Below are positions 41,687 through 52,683 of a DNA stretch of 59,561 nt, one piece after another. The position numbers and the translations under genes are program-made. A model generated the notes under the pieces. That model worked only from the letters and a program-made list of their open reading frames with translations, made no database searches and had not been told where the DNA came from. This DNA comes from Oceanicaulis sp. (lineage in GTDB: Bacteria; Pseudomonadota; Alphaproteobacteria; Caulobacterales; Maricaulaceae). How positions within the stretch are numbered: the stretch's first letter is position 1; the number at the start of each line of letters is the position of its first letter. The DNA lies in assembly GCA_020832735.1 (NCBI GenBank), contig JAFIEB010000124.1, positions 1 to 59,561 of the forward strand. Direction: 5' to 3'.

Positions 41687-42835
41687 ATGCCCTGGAATAA
41701 TAATGCAGGCGGCGGCGGTCCATGGGGATCGGCCGGCGGCGGTGGCGGCAATAACAACCCCTGGGGCGGGCGCGGCTCGAACGGTCCCGGCCGCGGCCAG
41801 AAGGAACCCGATATCGAAGATGCGGTTCGCAAGTTCCAGGATTGGCTGGGCGGTCTGTTCGGCGGACGCGGCGGCGGCGGGGGCGGTCTGGCCGGTCTCG
41901 TGATTATCGCCGCCTTGTTCGTCTGGGTCGCGGTGCCGGGCAATTTCTACTATTTCGTCGGGGCCGAGCAGGCCGGCGTGGTGCTGCGCTTTGGCGAGTA
42001 CAACCGCACCGAACAGCCCGGTCTGCGGCTGAAGCTGCCCTTCCCGGTGGAGACGGTGGAACTGCCTGCGGTGACCACGGTCAACGAGGTGATCGTCGGG
42101 CGCACGCCTCAGGAAAGCCTGATGCTCACGCGCGACGAGAACATCGTGGACATCACCTTCACGGTGCAGTGGCGCGTCGATCTGAGCTATCCTGAAGGCG
42201 TTCGGGACTTCCTGTTCAATGTGCGCGATCCCGAAGGCATGGTGAAAGCCGTGGCCGAAAGCGCGATGCGCGAAGTGGTCGGCACAAACGACCTTCAGCC
42301 GGTCATCACCCAGGCGCGCGCTGAAGTGGGCCGCAGGGCCCGGGATATCCTTCAGACCACGCTGGCCAACTACGCGTCCGGCATCCAGATTCTGGAAGTG
42401 CAGCTGCAGGACGCAACGCCTCCGGCCACCGTGATCGACGCGTTCCGGGATGTGGACGCAGCCCGTCAGGACCGCGCCCGTCTGGAGCTGGAAGCACGCG
42501 CCTACGCCAACCGGATCATCCCGGAAGCGCGCGGTGAGGCGTCCCGGATCGACGAGCAAGCCCGGGGTTACCGCGAGCGCGTGATCGCTGAAGCGGCCGG
42601 TCAGGCGGATCGCTTCAACTCGATCTTCGCCGAGTACCAGCAGGCCCGCGATGTGACCCGCCGGCGTATGTTCCTGGAGACCATGGAGCAGGTGCTGGGC
42701 CGGTCGGATCTTATTATCCTGGAACAGGACAGCGGCACGGTGCCTTACCTGCCGCTTGACCGTCTGGGTCAGAACCGGGGCCCGGCGCCCCAGAGCAGCG
42801 CAGTTCAGACGCGCGGCCGTCAGGGAGGCCAGTAA
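41687..42835 (+). CDS. hflK: HflK, FtsH protease modulator
   Basis: The product is 382 aa. A glycine-rich N-terminus (about residues 5-40) precedes one transmembrane helix (about 68-88) and a stomatin/prohibitin (SPFH) domain with E-Q-A-G-V-V-L-R-F-G-E-Y. With HflC it forms a large ring that encloses and modulates the membrane protease FtsH. The C-terminal coiled coil contains the E-A-R-G-E-A-S-R-I typical of HflK. The ATG at 41687 is confirmed by the conserved start MPWNNN. It is followed 6 bp later by hflC. Confidence 0.95.
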   Translation: MPWNNNAGGGGPWGSAGGGGGNNNPWGGRGSNGPGRGQKEPDIEDAVRKFQDWLGGLFGGRGGGGGGLAGLVIIAALFVWVAVPGNFYYFVGAEQAGVVLRFGEYNRTEQPGLRLKLPFPVETVELPAVTTVNEVIVGRTPQESLMLTRDENIVDITFTVQWRVDLSYPEGVRDFLFNVRDPEGMVKAVAESAMREVVGTNDLQPVITQARAEVGRRARDILQTTLANYASGIQILEVQLQDATPPATVIDAFRDVDAARQDRARLELEARAYANRIIPEARGEASRIDEQARGYRERVIAEAAGQADRFNSIFAEYQQARDVTRRRMFLETMEQVLGRSDLIILEQDSGTVPYLPLDRLGQNRGPAPQSSAVQTRGRQGGQ

Positions 42836-42841
42836 TCCATC

Positions 42842-43762
42842 ATGCGCACTCTAATTTATGCCGCCCTTGGTGTTGTGATCCTTGGCGTCGTCGTCCTCAT
42901 GAACTCCGTTTACGTGGTCTCGGAGCGTGAACAGGCCCTCGTGCTGCGCTTCGGCGAGCCGGTGGCCGTGGTCAATGCGATCGTGGATCCGGAAAACCCG
43001 CGCCCCAGCCAGGCGGGCCTGCATTTCCGCACGCCCTTCATCACCACCGTCACCTTCTTCGATAAGCGCAATCTGGAATTCGACACGCCGCCTGCGGAAA
43101 TCCTGGCGTCCGACCAGGAGCGCATCGTGGTGGACGCCTTCCTGCGCTACCGCGTGGTCAATCCGCTGCGCGTGTTCCAGACGGTGCGCGACGAACGCGG
43201 CCTGCGCCAGCGTCTGCGCTCGATCATGGAAGACTCGGTGCGCGGCGTAGTCGCCTCGCTGCCGTCTTCGGAGATCATCTCCGGCCAGCGCGCCGAGCTC
43301 ATGGAGCGCATCCGCGTTGCGGTGGAGACTCAGGTGGTCAATCAGGATCTCGGCATCGAGATCATTGATGCTCGCATCAAGCGCGCCGACCTGCCCCAGC
43401 AGATCGCCAACCAGGTGTTCGAGCGGATGCGCGCCGAGCGTCAGCAGGAAGCTGCGCAGATCCGCGCCGAGGGCGAACAGCGCGCCCGTGAAATCCGCGC
43501 CGACGCCGACCGTCAGGTCGAGGTGATCCTGGCCAATGCTCGCGCAGAATCCGAACGCATCCGCGGTGAGGGCGACGGCGAACGCAACCGCATCTTCGCT
43601 GCGGCGTACACGCAGGATCCGGATTTCTTCGACTTCTACCGCACCATGATCGCTTACGAGACCTCCATACGTGAGGGCACGCCGATCATCGTGCCGGCCG
43701 ATTCGGAGTTCTTCCGCTTCTTCCGCAGTGAGCATGGCGGAGCAGCCCAGCCGCGGCGCTAA
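42842..43762 (+). CDS. hflC: HflC, FtsH protease modulator
   Basis: The product is 306 aa. One N-terminal membrane helix (about residues 5-22) is followed by an SPFH domain with V-S-E-R-E-Q-A-L-V-L-R-F-G-E-P and a C-terminal coiled coil rich in E-G-E-Q-R-A-R-E-I. It pairs with HflK in the inner membrane facing the periplasm. The gene starts 6 bp after hflK, and its stop overlaps the next ATG (TAATG), so the three are an operon. Confidence 0.95.
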   Translation: MRTLIYAALGVVILGVVVLMNSVYVVSEREQALVLRFGEPVAVVNAIVDPENPRPSQAGLHFRTPFITTVTFFDKRNLEFDTPPAEILASDQERIVVDAFLRYRVVNPLRVFQTVRDERGLRQRLRSIMEDSVRGVVASLPSSEIISGQRAELMERIRVAVETQVVNQDLGIEIIDARIKRADLPQQIANQVFERMRAERQQEAAQIRAEGEQRAREIRADADRQVEVILANARAESERIRGEGDGERNRIFAAAYTQDPDFFDFYRTMIAYETSIREGTPIIVPADSEFFRFFRSEHGGAAQPRR

Positions 43763-43956
43763 TGGCGGAGTGGCTGCTGATCGGGCTGGGCGTAGCGTTC
43801 GTCCTTGAGGGCGTGTGCTACGCCGCCGCGCCCGGCGCCATGCAGCGTATGGCGGCTCTGGCGGCCCAGGCGAACCCGGCGCATCTGCGCCTGGCGGGCC
43901 TGGCCGCCGCTGCGCTGGGCGTGTTCATTGTCGCGCTTGTGCACGGCGGCGCCTGA
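43762..43956 (+). CDS. DUF2065 family small membrane protein
   Basis: The product is 64 aa with two hydrophobic segments (about residues 3-22 and 42-60) separated by a loop containing P-G-A-M-Q-R-M-A-A-L. This pattern and the position after hflC identify the DUF2065 family. Its biochemical role is unknown; the conserved place in hflKC operons suggests a link to FtsH regulation. It overlaps the hflC stop by one base. Confidence 0.85.
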   Translation: MAEWLLIGLGVAFVLEGVCYAAAPGAMQRMAALAAQANPAHLRLAGLAAAALGVFIVALVHGGA

Positions 43957-44035
43957 GATGTGAGCAGGCGCCCACTTGGCGCGGCCGGGCCGGGCGCGTT
44001 AAGTGTGTTTGTCTGCGAGCCCGCCGGAGACCGTC

Positions 44036-45433
44036 ATGCGCCTTTTCGCCATCGTCACCGCCAGCCTGGCGCTTGTCATCACCGGGCTGAGCGGCGCGTG
44101 GGGCCAGCCGCAGCAGGGTTTTGCCGATCTCAATGACCGTCTGAGCCCGGCCGTGGTCAATATCGCCACCGCCCAGCGTGTGGGGCCGCGCGACGGATTG
44201 CCTGTTTTCCCCCCCGGTTCCCCGCTTGAGCGCTTCAACGACATGCTGGGCGAGGGGCCGCGCATGGCGCGCTCTCTGGGGTCGGGTTTCATCATCGATC
44301 CAGATGGGCTGGTGGTGACAAATAATCACGTGATCGAGGAGGCGGACGCGGTCGAGGTCGTGCTGCAGGACGGGCGCGTGCTGGCCGCCGAGGTGATCGG
44401 ACGCGATCCTGCGACCGATCTGGCGGTGCTGCGCGTGGAAGCGGGTGAGGCGCTGCCCCATGTCGATTTTGGCGACAGCGATGCGGCGCGCGTGGGCGAC
44501 TGGGTGGTGGCCATCGGCAATCCGTTCGGCCTGGGCGGATCGCTGACGGTGGGCGTGATCAGCGCGCGCGGGCGCGATATCGGCGGCCAGTACGATGATT
44601 ACCTGCAGAGCGACGTGTCCATCAACCGGGGCAATTCGGGCGGCCCGCTGTTCAATCTGGACGGCGAGGTGATCGGTGTGAACACGGCCATCTTCTCGCC
44701 TACCGGGGCGAGCGTCGGCATTTCCTTTTCCGTGCCCAGCGCGGTGGCCCGCCCGGTGGTCGCCCAGCTCATCAGCTATGGCGAGACGCGCCGGGGCTGG
44801 CTGGGCGTGAATGTGCAGCCGGTGACCGCCGACATGGCCCGCGCCATGGGTCTGTCCACCGCGCGCGGCGCCGTGGTCACCCGGGTTGACCCTGAAGGTC
44901 CGGCCGCAGCGGCCGAGCTGCAGCCGGGCGATGTGATCCTGGCCATCGCCGGGCGCGCCGTGGCCGATGACCGGCGCCTGACCCGGATTGTGGCCGAGAC
45001 CGAGCCGGGCGAGCGCGTGCGCCTTGAAGTGTTCCGCCGGGGCGAAAGCCTGACCCTGGACGTGACCATCGCCCGCCTGCAGGAGCGTGCGGCGCCGGTG
45101 CGTCCAGGCGCACAGGCCGAAACGGAAAGCGAGGCGCGCACCCCGGCTGGCGCCAGCGTGTTCGGGATGACCCTGGCCCCGCTGAACGACGCGCTGCGCC
45201 GGCAATACCGCATTCATCCCGACGCCCGGGGTCTGGTCGTGACCGCCGTGGATCCCGAGAGCGATGCATCAGGCAAGGTGCGCGCGGGCGACGTGCTTGA
45301 AGAGATCGCCTGGACGCCTGTGGAAAGCCTGGAGCAGGCCCGCACGCTTGCCGAAGCCGCGCGTGAAGCCGGCCCGGTGCTGGTGACCCTCAACCGGCAG
45401 GGCCAGTATCTGTTGCAGACCCTGCGCGGGTGA
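44036..45433 (+). CDS. Do-family (DegP/DegQ) periplasmic serine protease
   Basis: The product is 465 aa with a signal peptide ending at G-A-W-G-Q. The trypsin-like domain carries the triad His98 (V-T-N-N-H-V-I), Asp128 (D-P-A-T-D-L-A-V) and Ser201 (G-N-S-G-G-P), and two PDZ domains follow (about 260-345 and 375-460). It degrades or refolds damaged proteins in the periplasm. DegP, DegQ and DegS are not distinguishable by motif alone, but two PDZ domains rule out DegS. The gene follows hflKC-DUF2065, and its stop overlaps the miaA GTG start. Confidence 0.94.
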   Translation: MRLFAIVTASLALVITGLSGAWGQPQQGFADLNDRLSPAVVNIATAQRVGPRDGLPVFPPGSPLERFNDMLGEGPRMARSLGSGFIIDPDGLVVTNNHVIEEADAVEVVLQDGRVLAAEVIGRDPATDLAVLRVEAGEALPHVDFGDSDAARVGDWVVAIGNPFGLGGSLTVGVISARGRDIGGQYDDYLQSDVSINRGNSGGPLFNLDGEVIGVNTAIFSPTGASVGISFSVPSAVARPVVAQLISYGETRRGWLGVNVQPVTADMARAMGLSTARGAVVTRVDPEGPAAAAELQPGDVILAIAGRAVADDRRLTRIVAETEPGERVRLEVFRRGESLTLDVTIARLQERAAPVRPGAQAETESEARTPAGASVFGMTLAPLNDALRRQYRIHPDARGLVVTAVDPESDASGKVRAGDVLEEIAWTPVESLEQARTLAEAAREAGPVLVTLNRQGQYLLQTLRG

Positions 45434-46377
45434 GCGGACGGCGCGACATCCTGATGCTGGGCGGCCCGACCGCTTCGGGCAAAACGGCGTTGTCGCTGCA
45501 TGCCGCCCGACGGTTGGGCGCAGAGATCATCAACGCAGATTCCATGCAGGTCTATGACGGGCTGAGCATTCTGACCGCACGCCCGTCAGCCCATGAGCTC
45601 GACGCCGCGCCACATCATCTGTTCGGCGTCATTGATCCATCCCGGCGCTGCTCTGCGGGACGCTGGGCGCGCATGGCGCTGGAGGTCATCGAGGACATAC
45701 GCAGCCGCGGGCGGCGCGTCATTCTGGCGGGCGGCACGGGGCTTTATTTCAAGGTGATGCTGGACGGTCTGGCGCCGGCGCCGGACATTCCGCCCGATAT
45801 CGCGGCCGAGGTGCAGGCGCTGGCCGATGCCGGCGGGCTGGACGCCCTGCGCGAACGGGCCGAAGCGCTTGATCCGGACGGCGCTGCGCGGGTGAAGCAC
45901 GGCGACCGGCAACGTCTGATGCGCCTGATCGCCGTGGCGCGCGCGGCCGGGCGCCCGCTCTCCGAGCTCCAGGCCGAGACCCGTCCGCTGATTGATCCGG
46001 GCGCTGTTGCGGGCGTGGCGATCCTGCCTGCGCGCGAGGGGCTTTATGCACGCATCGAGGCGCGATTTGACGCGATGATGGCTGGCGGCGCGCTGGACGA
46101 GGCGCGCGCGCTGGCGGCGCGGGAGCTGGACCCGGACTTGCCCGCGATGAAGGCAGTGGGACTGCCGCCGCTGCTTGAGCATCTGGCCGGACGCTGCAGC
46201 CTGGATGCGTCGATTGAAACGGCCAAGCGGGACACCCGGCGATACGCCAAGCGCCAGTACACCTGGTTTTCCAACCAGCACCCCGGCTGGGCGCGCATCA
46301 CCCGCCTTGACCCGGACGGCGCACGCGCCGAGCTTGACGCCATACTGGATGCGGCCTTCGAGGGAGCACAGCCATGA
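45430..46377 (+). CDS. miaA: tRNA dimethylallyltransferase MiaA
   Basis: The product is 315 aa and attaches a dimethylallyl group to A37 of tRNAs reading UNN codons. The P-loop G-P-T-A-S-G-K-T spans residues 12-19, and the conserved N-A-D-S-M-Q-V-Y is near residue 35. The catalytic region A-G-G-T-G-L-Y is near residue 100, and K-R-D-T-R-R-Y-A-K-R-Q-Y-T-W near 275. It starts with GTG overlapping the protease stop. The ilvC-like gene overlaps its stop (ATGA). Confidence 0.96.
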   Translation: MSGRRDILMLGGPTASGKTALSLHAARRLGAEIINADSMQVYDGLSILTARPSAHELDAAPHHLFGVIDPSRRCSAGRWARMALEVIEDIRSRGRRVILAGGTGLYFKVMLDGLAPAPDIPPDIAAEVQALADAGGLDALRERAEALDPDGAARVKHGDRQRLMRLIAVARAAGRPLSELQAETRPLIDPGAVAGVAILPAREGLYARIEARFDAMMAGGALDEARALAARELDPDLPAMKAVGLPPLLEHLAGRCSLDASIETAKRDTRRYAKRQYTWFSNQHPGWARITRLDPDGARAELDAILDAAFEGAQP

Positions 46378-47359
46378 GCGCGGTCCTGTACGAGGCCGAT
46401 ATCGATCTGTCGCCGGTGCGCGAGCGGAGCCTGGCGATCATCGGATACGGCAATCACGGGCGCTCCCACGCTCTCAATCTGCGCGATATGGGCGCGCCAC
46501 GCCTGTTGGTCGCGCTGCGCGAGGGTTCGGCCAACCGCGCGCGGGCCGAGGCCGACGGGTTCGAGGTGGTCAGCCTGGCCGATGCCGCCCGGCGCGCCGA
46601 TGCTGTCTCTCTGCTGGCTGCTGACGAGGCCCATGGCGAGATCTGGCGAGAGCATATCGCGCCCCACCGCAAGCCCGGTCAGGCCCTGATCCTGTGCCAT
46701 GGATTCTCCATCGAGTACGGGCTGATCACACCGCCAGCCGATGCGGACGTGGTGCTCGCCGCCGCCAAGGGGCCGGGCGGCGCGGTGCGCGAGGCGTTCG
46801 AGCGCGGCGGCGGGCTGCTGGGCTTCTGGGCGGTGCATCAGGACGCCAGTGGCGGCGCTGCGGCCCTGGCGCAGGCCTATCTTGCGGCGTTGGGCTGTGG
46901 GCGCGCCGGCATCCGCGAGACCAGTTTTCGCGAAGAAGCGCTTGCGGACATTCTCGGCGAACAGGCGGTGCTGGTCGGCGGGGTCTGCGCGCTGGCCCGC
47001 GAGGGGTTTGAAACATTGATTCGCGCCGGCATCAGCCCGGAGATGGCCTATATCGATACGGTTCATGAAATCAAATATATCGCCGACCTAATTCATACGC
47101 GCGGCATGGCGGGCATGTATGCCGCCATCTCCGACACCGCCGAGTTCGGCGCCCATGAAGTGGAAGGCGCCATCCGCGACGCTGTGCGTCCGGTGTTCGA
47201 GGCGGTTGCAGCCGATGTGATCTCGGGCGATTTCGCCCGGCGCTGGGTCGCGGACTATGAAGACGGGCGCAAATCCCTTATGGCGCGGCGCCAGGCGGCG
47301 GGCGATCATCCCGTGGAAGCGGCCGGGGCGGCGATCCGTGACGGCGCGGCGCGCCGGGT

Positions 47360-47363
<4 letters not shown>
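46374..47363 (+). CDS. Divergent class I ketol-acid reductoisomerase (IlvC-like)
   Basis: The product is 329 aa, the length of class I KARI, which makes 2,3-dihydroxyisovalerate for valine and isoleucine. Catalytic positions are kept: C-H-G-F at 108-111, K132, D192 and E196 in A-D-I-L-G-E-Q, E232, and S-D-T-A-E-F-G. The cofactor loop reads G-Y-G-N-H-G-R-S-H-A-L-N in place of the usual G-Y-G-S-Q-G-H-A-H-A-L-N, and the sequence is divergent elsewhere. It directly follows miaA, where other alphaproteobacteria often have ilvB and ilvN. It may be the cell's KARI or a paralogue with another substrate. Confidence 0.78.
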
Positions 47364-49284
<1,921 letters not shown>

Positions 49285-49313
49285 TCGCTGGACGCGGCAG
49301 GCGAGGGTGAGGA

Positions 49314-50234
49314 TTGGCGCAGCGCAGATCCGGGCGATGGCAGGCAGATGACGGGGTCCGCTTCGCGCCGGCCCTGACAGTCGCCTGTATTGTCATTGCT
49401 ATCGTGCTGGCTTTCCTGGACCGCCCAGACGCGCGCGTGCAGCCCCTGGCCGATCTGCGCGCCGCTTTCAATGATTTCGCCGCTCCGGTGCTGGAGCTGG
49501 CGGCCCGCCCGCTCAGGGGCGCGGCCAATACCGGCCCTTGGTGGCGCAGCCAGCTCGAACTGGCCGAGGAAAACCGTCAGCTGCGCCTGCAGGTTTCCGA
49601 ATTGCGCGCCTGGCGGGATGTCGCGTTGTCTCTGCAGGAGCGCAACGCGCGCTACCGCGAGGCGCTCAATCTGCAGGCGCCCGCCGGCGCCGAGCGGATC
49701 ACCGCCTGGGCGGTGGCCGACCGCTCCAACGCTTTCGTGCGCTCCCAACTGGTCGGCGCCGGGGCTGAGTCCGGCGTCAGGCCCGGCTATCCGGCCGTCA
49801 ACGTGTACGGCCTGATCGGGCGTACGGTGGATGTCGGGCGCACATCCTCGCGGGTCTTGTTGCTGACCGACCTCAACAGCCGTGTGGCGGTGATGGCCGA
49901 CCGCTCCAACGCGCGCGCGCTGCTGCTGGGCGACAATACCAGCTATCCCCGGCTCGATTTTCTCAGCCGCGACCCGGACCTTGTCGAAGGCGACCGCATC
50001 GTCACGACTGGCGATGACAATGTTCTGCCGCGCGGCCTGCCTGTGGGGCAGGCCTTCCTTGACCGGGACGGGCGCTGGCGCGTGGCGCTGTACAGCGACG
50101 CCGCGCCGCTGGACCTGGTCTGGATCTGGCCGTTCGAGCCTGTCGCTGATCCTGACGTTGATCCGGTCCCGCTCCCCGTACCGGTTGATGTGCAGGCCGG
50201 GGCGCTGGCGGAAGATGGGGAGACAGGGCCATGA
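49314..50234 (+). CDS. mreC: Rod-shape protein MreC
   Basis: The product is 306 aa with one N-terminal membrane helix (about residues 22-42), a coiled coil with E-E-N-R-Q-L-R-L-Q-V-S-E-L-R-A-W, and the beta-barrel MreC domain in the periplasm. It connects MreB to PBP2 and RodA. The start is TTG 49314, preceded by GGTGAGGA; the first residues are MAQRRSGRWQADDG. The stop overlaps the mreD ATG. Confidence 0.9.
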   Translation: MAQRRSGRWQADDGVRFAPALTVACIVIAIVLAFLDRPDARVQPLADLRAAFNDFAAPVLELAARPLRGAANTGPWWRSQLELAEENRQLRLQVSELRAWRDVALSLQERNARYREALNLQAPAGAERITAWAVADRSNAFVRSQLVGAGAESGVRPGYPAVNVYGLIGRTVDVGRTSSRVLLLTDLNSRVAVMADRSNARALLLGDNTSYPRLDFLSRDPDLVEGDRIVTTGDDNVLPRGLPVGQAFLDRDGRWRVALYSDAAPLDLVWIWPFEPVADPDVDPVPLPVPVDVQAGALAEDGETGP

Positions 50235-50758
50235 TGGGCGCTGCACGCGACCGGGAGGCGCTTTGGCCGTCAGTGACGGCGTTTGTGCTGACGCTGGCTT
50301 TGTCGCTCGTGCTTTACAGCGCGCCCTCCAGCGTGCGCGGCCTGCCTGACCTGACGCCGTCATGGCCCCTGATCGTTCTGTTCATCTGGTCAGTGCGCCG
50401 GCCCTGGTTCGTGTCCCCGCCCGTGATCCTGATCGCGGGGTTGTTGCAGGACCTGATCAGCGGCGGGGTGATGGGCGTGTGGGCGCTGGCCTATGTGACC
50501 GCCTTCGCCATCGCGCGCCCCAGAAGCGAGGAAGGCGCGGCCGATATCGGTCCGCTGATCGTGCGCTTTGCGGTGCTCAGCGTGATTGTTTTCTGCTTCG
50601 CCTGGGGGGCGGGATCGGCCGCCATCGGCGCCTTGGCCGGCGCCGCGCCGTTGATTACCGAGGCGATCATGACCATCCTTGTATTCCCGGTTCTTGGATG
50701 GCTGTTTGCCAGGCGTAAAGGCCGATCCGCTATGTTCAACTCCGGGCGTGGCGGCTAG
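50231..50758 (+). CDS. mreD: Rod-shape protein MreD
   Basis: The product is 175 aa and almost entirely hydrophobic, with five or six membrane segments. It is the inner-membrane component of the elongation complex. Family features are P-D-L-T-P-S-W-P-L-I-V-L-F-I-W near residue 39 and L-Q-D-L-I-S-G-G-V-M-G near 75. It overlaps mreC by 4 bp and is followed by mrdA after 44 bp. Confidence 0.9.
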   Translation: MMGAARDREALWPSVTAFVLTLALSLVLYSAPSSVRGLPDLTPSWPLIVLFIWSVRRPWFVSPPVILIAGLLQDLISGGVMGVWALAYVTAFAIARPRSEEGAADIGPLIVRFAVLSVIVFCFAWGAGSAAIGALAGAAPLITEAIMTILVFPVLGWLFARRKGRSAMFNSGRGG

Positions 50759-50802
50759 GCCGGCGCATCAAGGGACCCTGACCAGACGAGGCCCTAAGCG
50801 GC

Positions 50803-52680
50803 ATGAGGCGCGACAAACAGGAAGCCCAGGCCCAGTTCAACCGGCGCGTCCTCCTCCTGGGCGCGGGCGGAGCCTTGATGTTCGGCGGCCTGGGCGCGCG
50901 GCTCTACAGCCTGCAGATCCTGGAGCAAGAGCGCTACCGCACCCTGTCCGACAGCAACCAGTTCAGCTTCCGCCTGCAGCCGCCTGTGCGCGGGCGCATA
51001 CTGGACCGGGCGGGCGAGGCGCTGGCTGAAAACCGGGACAATTACCGCCTCTTCATCGTCCCTGAGCAGGCTGGCGATCCGGTGCGGGCGCTCGAACGCC
51101 TGGCGCGCCATCTGCCCATGACCGAGGGGCGGATGGAGCGCCTTCTGACCCAGATCGCCCGCACGCCGCGCTTCCAGCCGGTGACCGTGGCCGAGGATCT
51201 GGACTGGGAGACGTTCGCGCGGATCAATCTGCACCTGCCCGAATTGCCCGGCATTCTGCCGGATGTAGGCGAGGTGCGCACCTATCCCCACGCCCAGACG
51301 ATGGCGCATGTCACCGGCTATGTTCAGGTCGCGCCTCCGGAAATGGCGCGAGGAGACCGTCTGCTGCTGCATCCGGGCTTCCGCATCGGGCGCAGCGGGG
51401 CGGAGATCGCCAACGAGGACCGGCTGCGCGGCTCGGCCGGCCAGCTCAAAGTGGAGGTCAATGCTTTCGGCCGGGTGATCCGGGAGCTGCCTGATCAGTC
51501 CGTTCCCTCGCGCCCCGGCTCTGACGTGCATCTGAGCGTGGATCTGCGCGCCCAGCGGGTCGCCATGCAGGCGCTCTCCCAGGAGGCCGCCGCCGCTGTT
51601 GCGCTGGACATGGTCAATGGCGAGATCCTGGTGCTGGCCTCCACGCCGGGCTTTGACCCCAACGCTTTCGTGCTGGGCATCGGCCAGGCTGAGTTCAATT
51701 CGCTCAACTCCAACCCCTACCGGCCGCTTTTCAACAAGGCCACGACCGGACTTTACGCTCCGGCCTCCACCATCAAGGGACTGATCTCCATGGCCGCGCT
51801 GGAGCACGGCGTAATCAGTCCGAACGAGCGCATCCATTGTTCGGGGCGGGTGCAGCTGGGCAATCGCACCTTCCATTGCTGGCGGCGCGAGGGCCATGGC
51901 TCGGTCCACATGCACGACGCCATGAAGGTGTCGTGCGACACGTATTTCTACGAGGTGGCGCGCCGTCTGGGCGTTGAGCGCATCCGCGAGACGGCCCTGC
52001 GCTGCGGACTGGGTCATCTGTTCGATATCGGCCTTCCCGTCCCAGAGCGCGCCGCCGGCCTGGTGCCGAGCGCGGCCTGGAAACGCGCACGGCGCGGCCA
52101 GCCCTGGACCACGGGCGACACGTTCAATACCGGGATCGGCCAGGGCTACATGCTCGCCTCGCCGCTTCAGCTTGCCGTCATGACGGCGCGCCTGGCGACG
52201 GGACGGGCGGTGACGCCGACCCTCAATTTGCGCCCCCCCGGCTTCAGCTTTGACTCGCTGGGCTTTGATGAGGGCCATGTCGAGACCGTCCACCGGGCCA
52301 TGAGCGGCGTGGTCAACGAACCTGGCGGCACCGCCTACTGGACCTTGCGTCCGGGCCTGGGGGTGGAGGGCGTGCAGATGTGCGGCAAGACCGGCACGGC
52401 CCAAGTCTATTCCATTACGCCCGAGGAGCGCGCGCGGGGGGTGCGCAGCCAGGATGACCTGCCCTGGCGGCTGCGCAATCATGGCCTGTTCATCGGATAC
52501 GCTCCCGCCGATAATCCGCGCTACGCGGTGGCGGTGGTGGTCGAACATGGCATGGGCGGCACCCGCACCGCCGCGCGCCCGGCGCGCGACATCCTGCGTG
52601 ATCTGGTGACGCGCGATCCGGCGACCCGCGAGACCGGGCCGCTGGCTGCGCTGTCAGCCGCATCCGGGACGGGGAGCTGA
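50803..52680 (+). CDS. mrdA: Penicillin-binding protein 2 (peptidoglycan transpeptidase)
   Basis: The product is 625 aa, an inner-membrane class B PBP for cell elongation. A transmembrane helix lies at about residues 15-35. The catalytic Ser322 stands in A-P-A-S-T-I-K (S-x-x-K), the second motif is S-C-D-T near residue 377, and K-T-G is in C-G-K-T-G-T-A-Q-V. The N-terminal pedestal carries P-P-V-R-G-R-I-L-D-R-A-G. It is the fourth gene of the rod-shape operon, with rodA 3 bp downstream. Confidence 0.95.
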   Translation: MRRDKQEAQAQFNRRVLLLGAGGALMFGGLGARLYSLQILEQERYRTLSDSNQFSFRLQPPVRGRILDRAGEALAENRDNYRLFIVPEQAGDPVRALERLARHLPMTEGRMERLLTQIARTPRFQPVTVAEDLDWETFARINLHLPELPGILPDVGEVRTYPHAQTMAHVTGYVQVAPPEMARGDRLLLHPGFRIGRSGAEIANEDRLRGSAGQLKVEVNAFGRVIRELPDQSVPSRPGSDVHLSVDLRAQRVAMQALSQEAAAAVALDMVNGEILVLASTPGFDPNAFVLGIGQAEFNSLNSNPYRPLFNKATTGLYAPASTIKGLISMAALEHGVISPNERIHCSGRVQLGNRTFHCWRREGHGSVHMHDAMKVSCDTYFYEVARRLGVERIRETALRCGLGHLFDIGLPVPERAAGLVPSAAWKRARRGQPWTTGDTFNTGIGQGYMLASPLQLAVMTARLATGRAVTPTLNLRPPGFSFDSLGFDEGHVETVHRAMSGVVNEPGGTAYWTLRPGLGVEGVQMCGKTGTAQVYSITPEERARGVRSQDDLPWRLRNHGLFIGYAPADNPRYAVAVVVEHGMGGTRTAARPARDILRDLVTRDPATRETGPLAALSAASGTGS

Positions 52681-52683
52681 GCC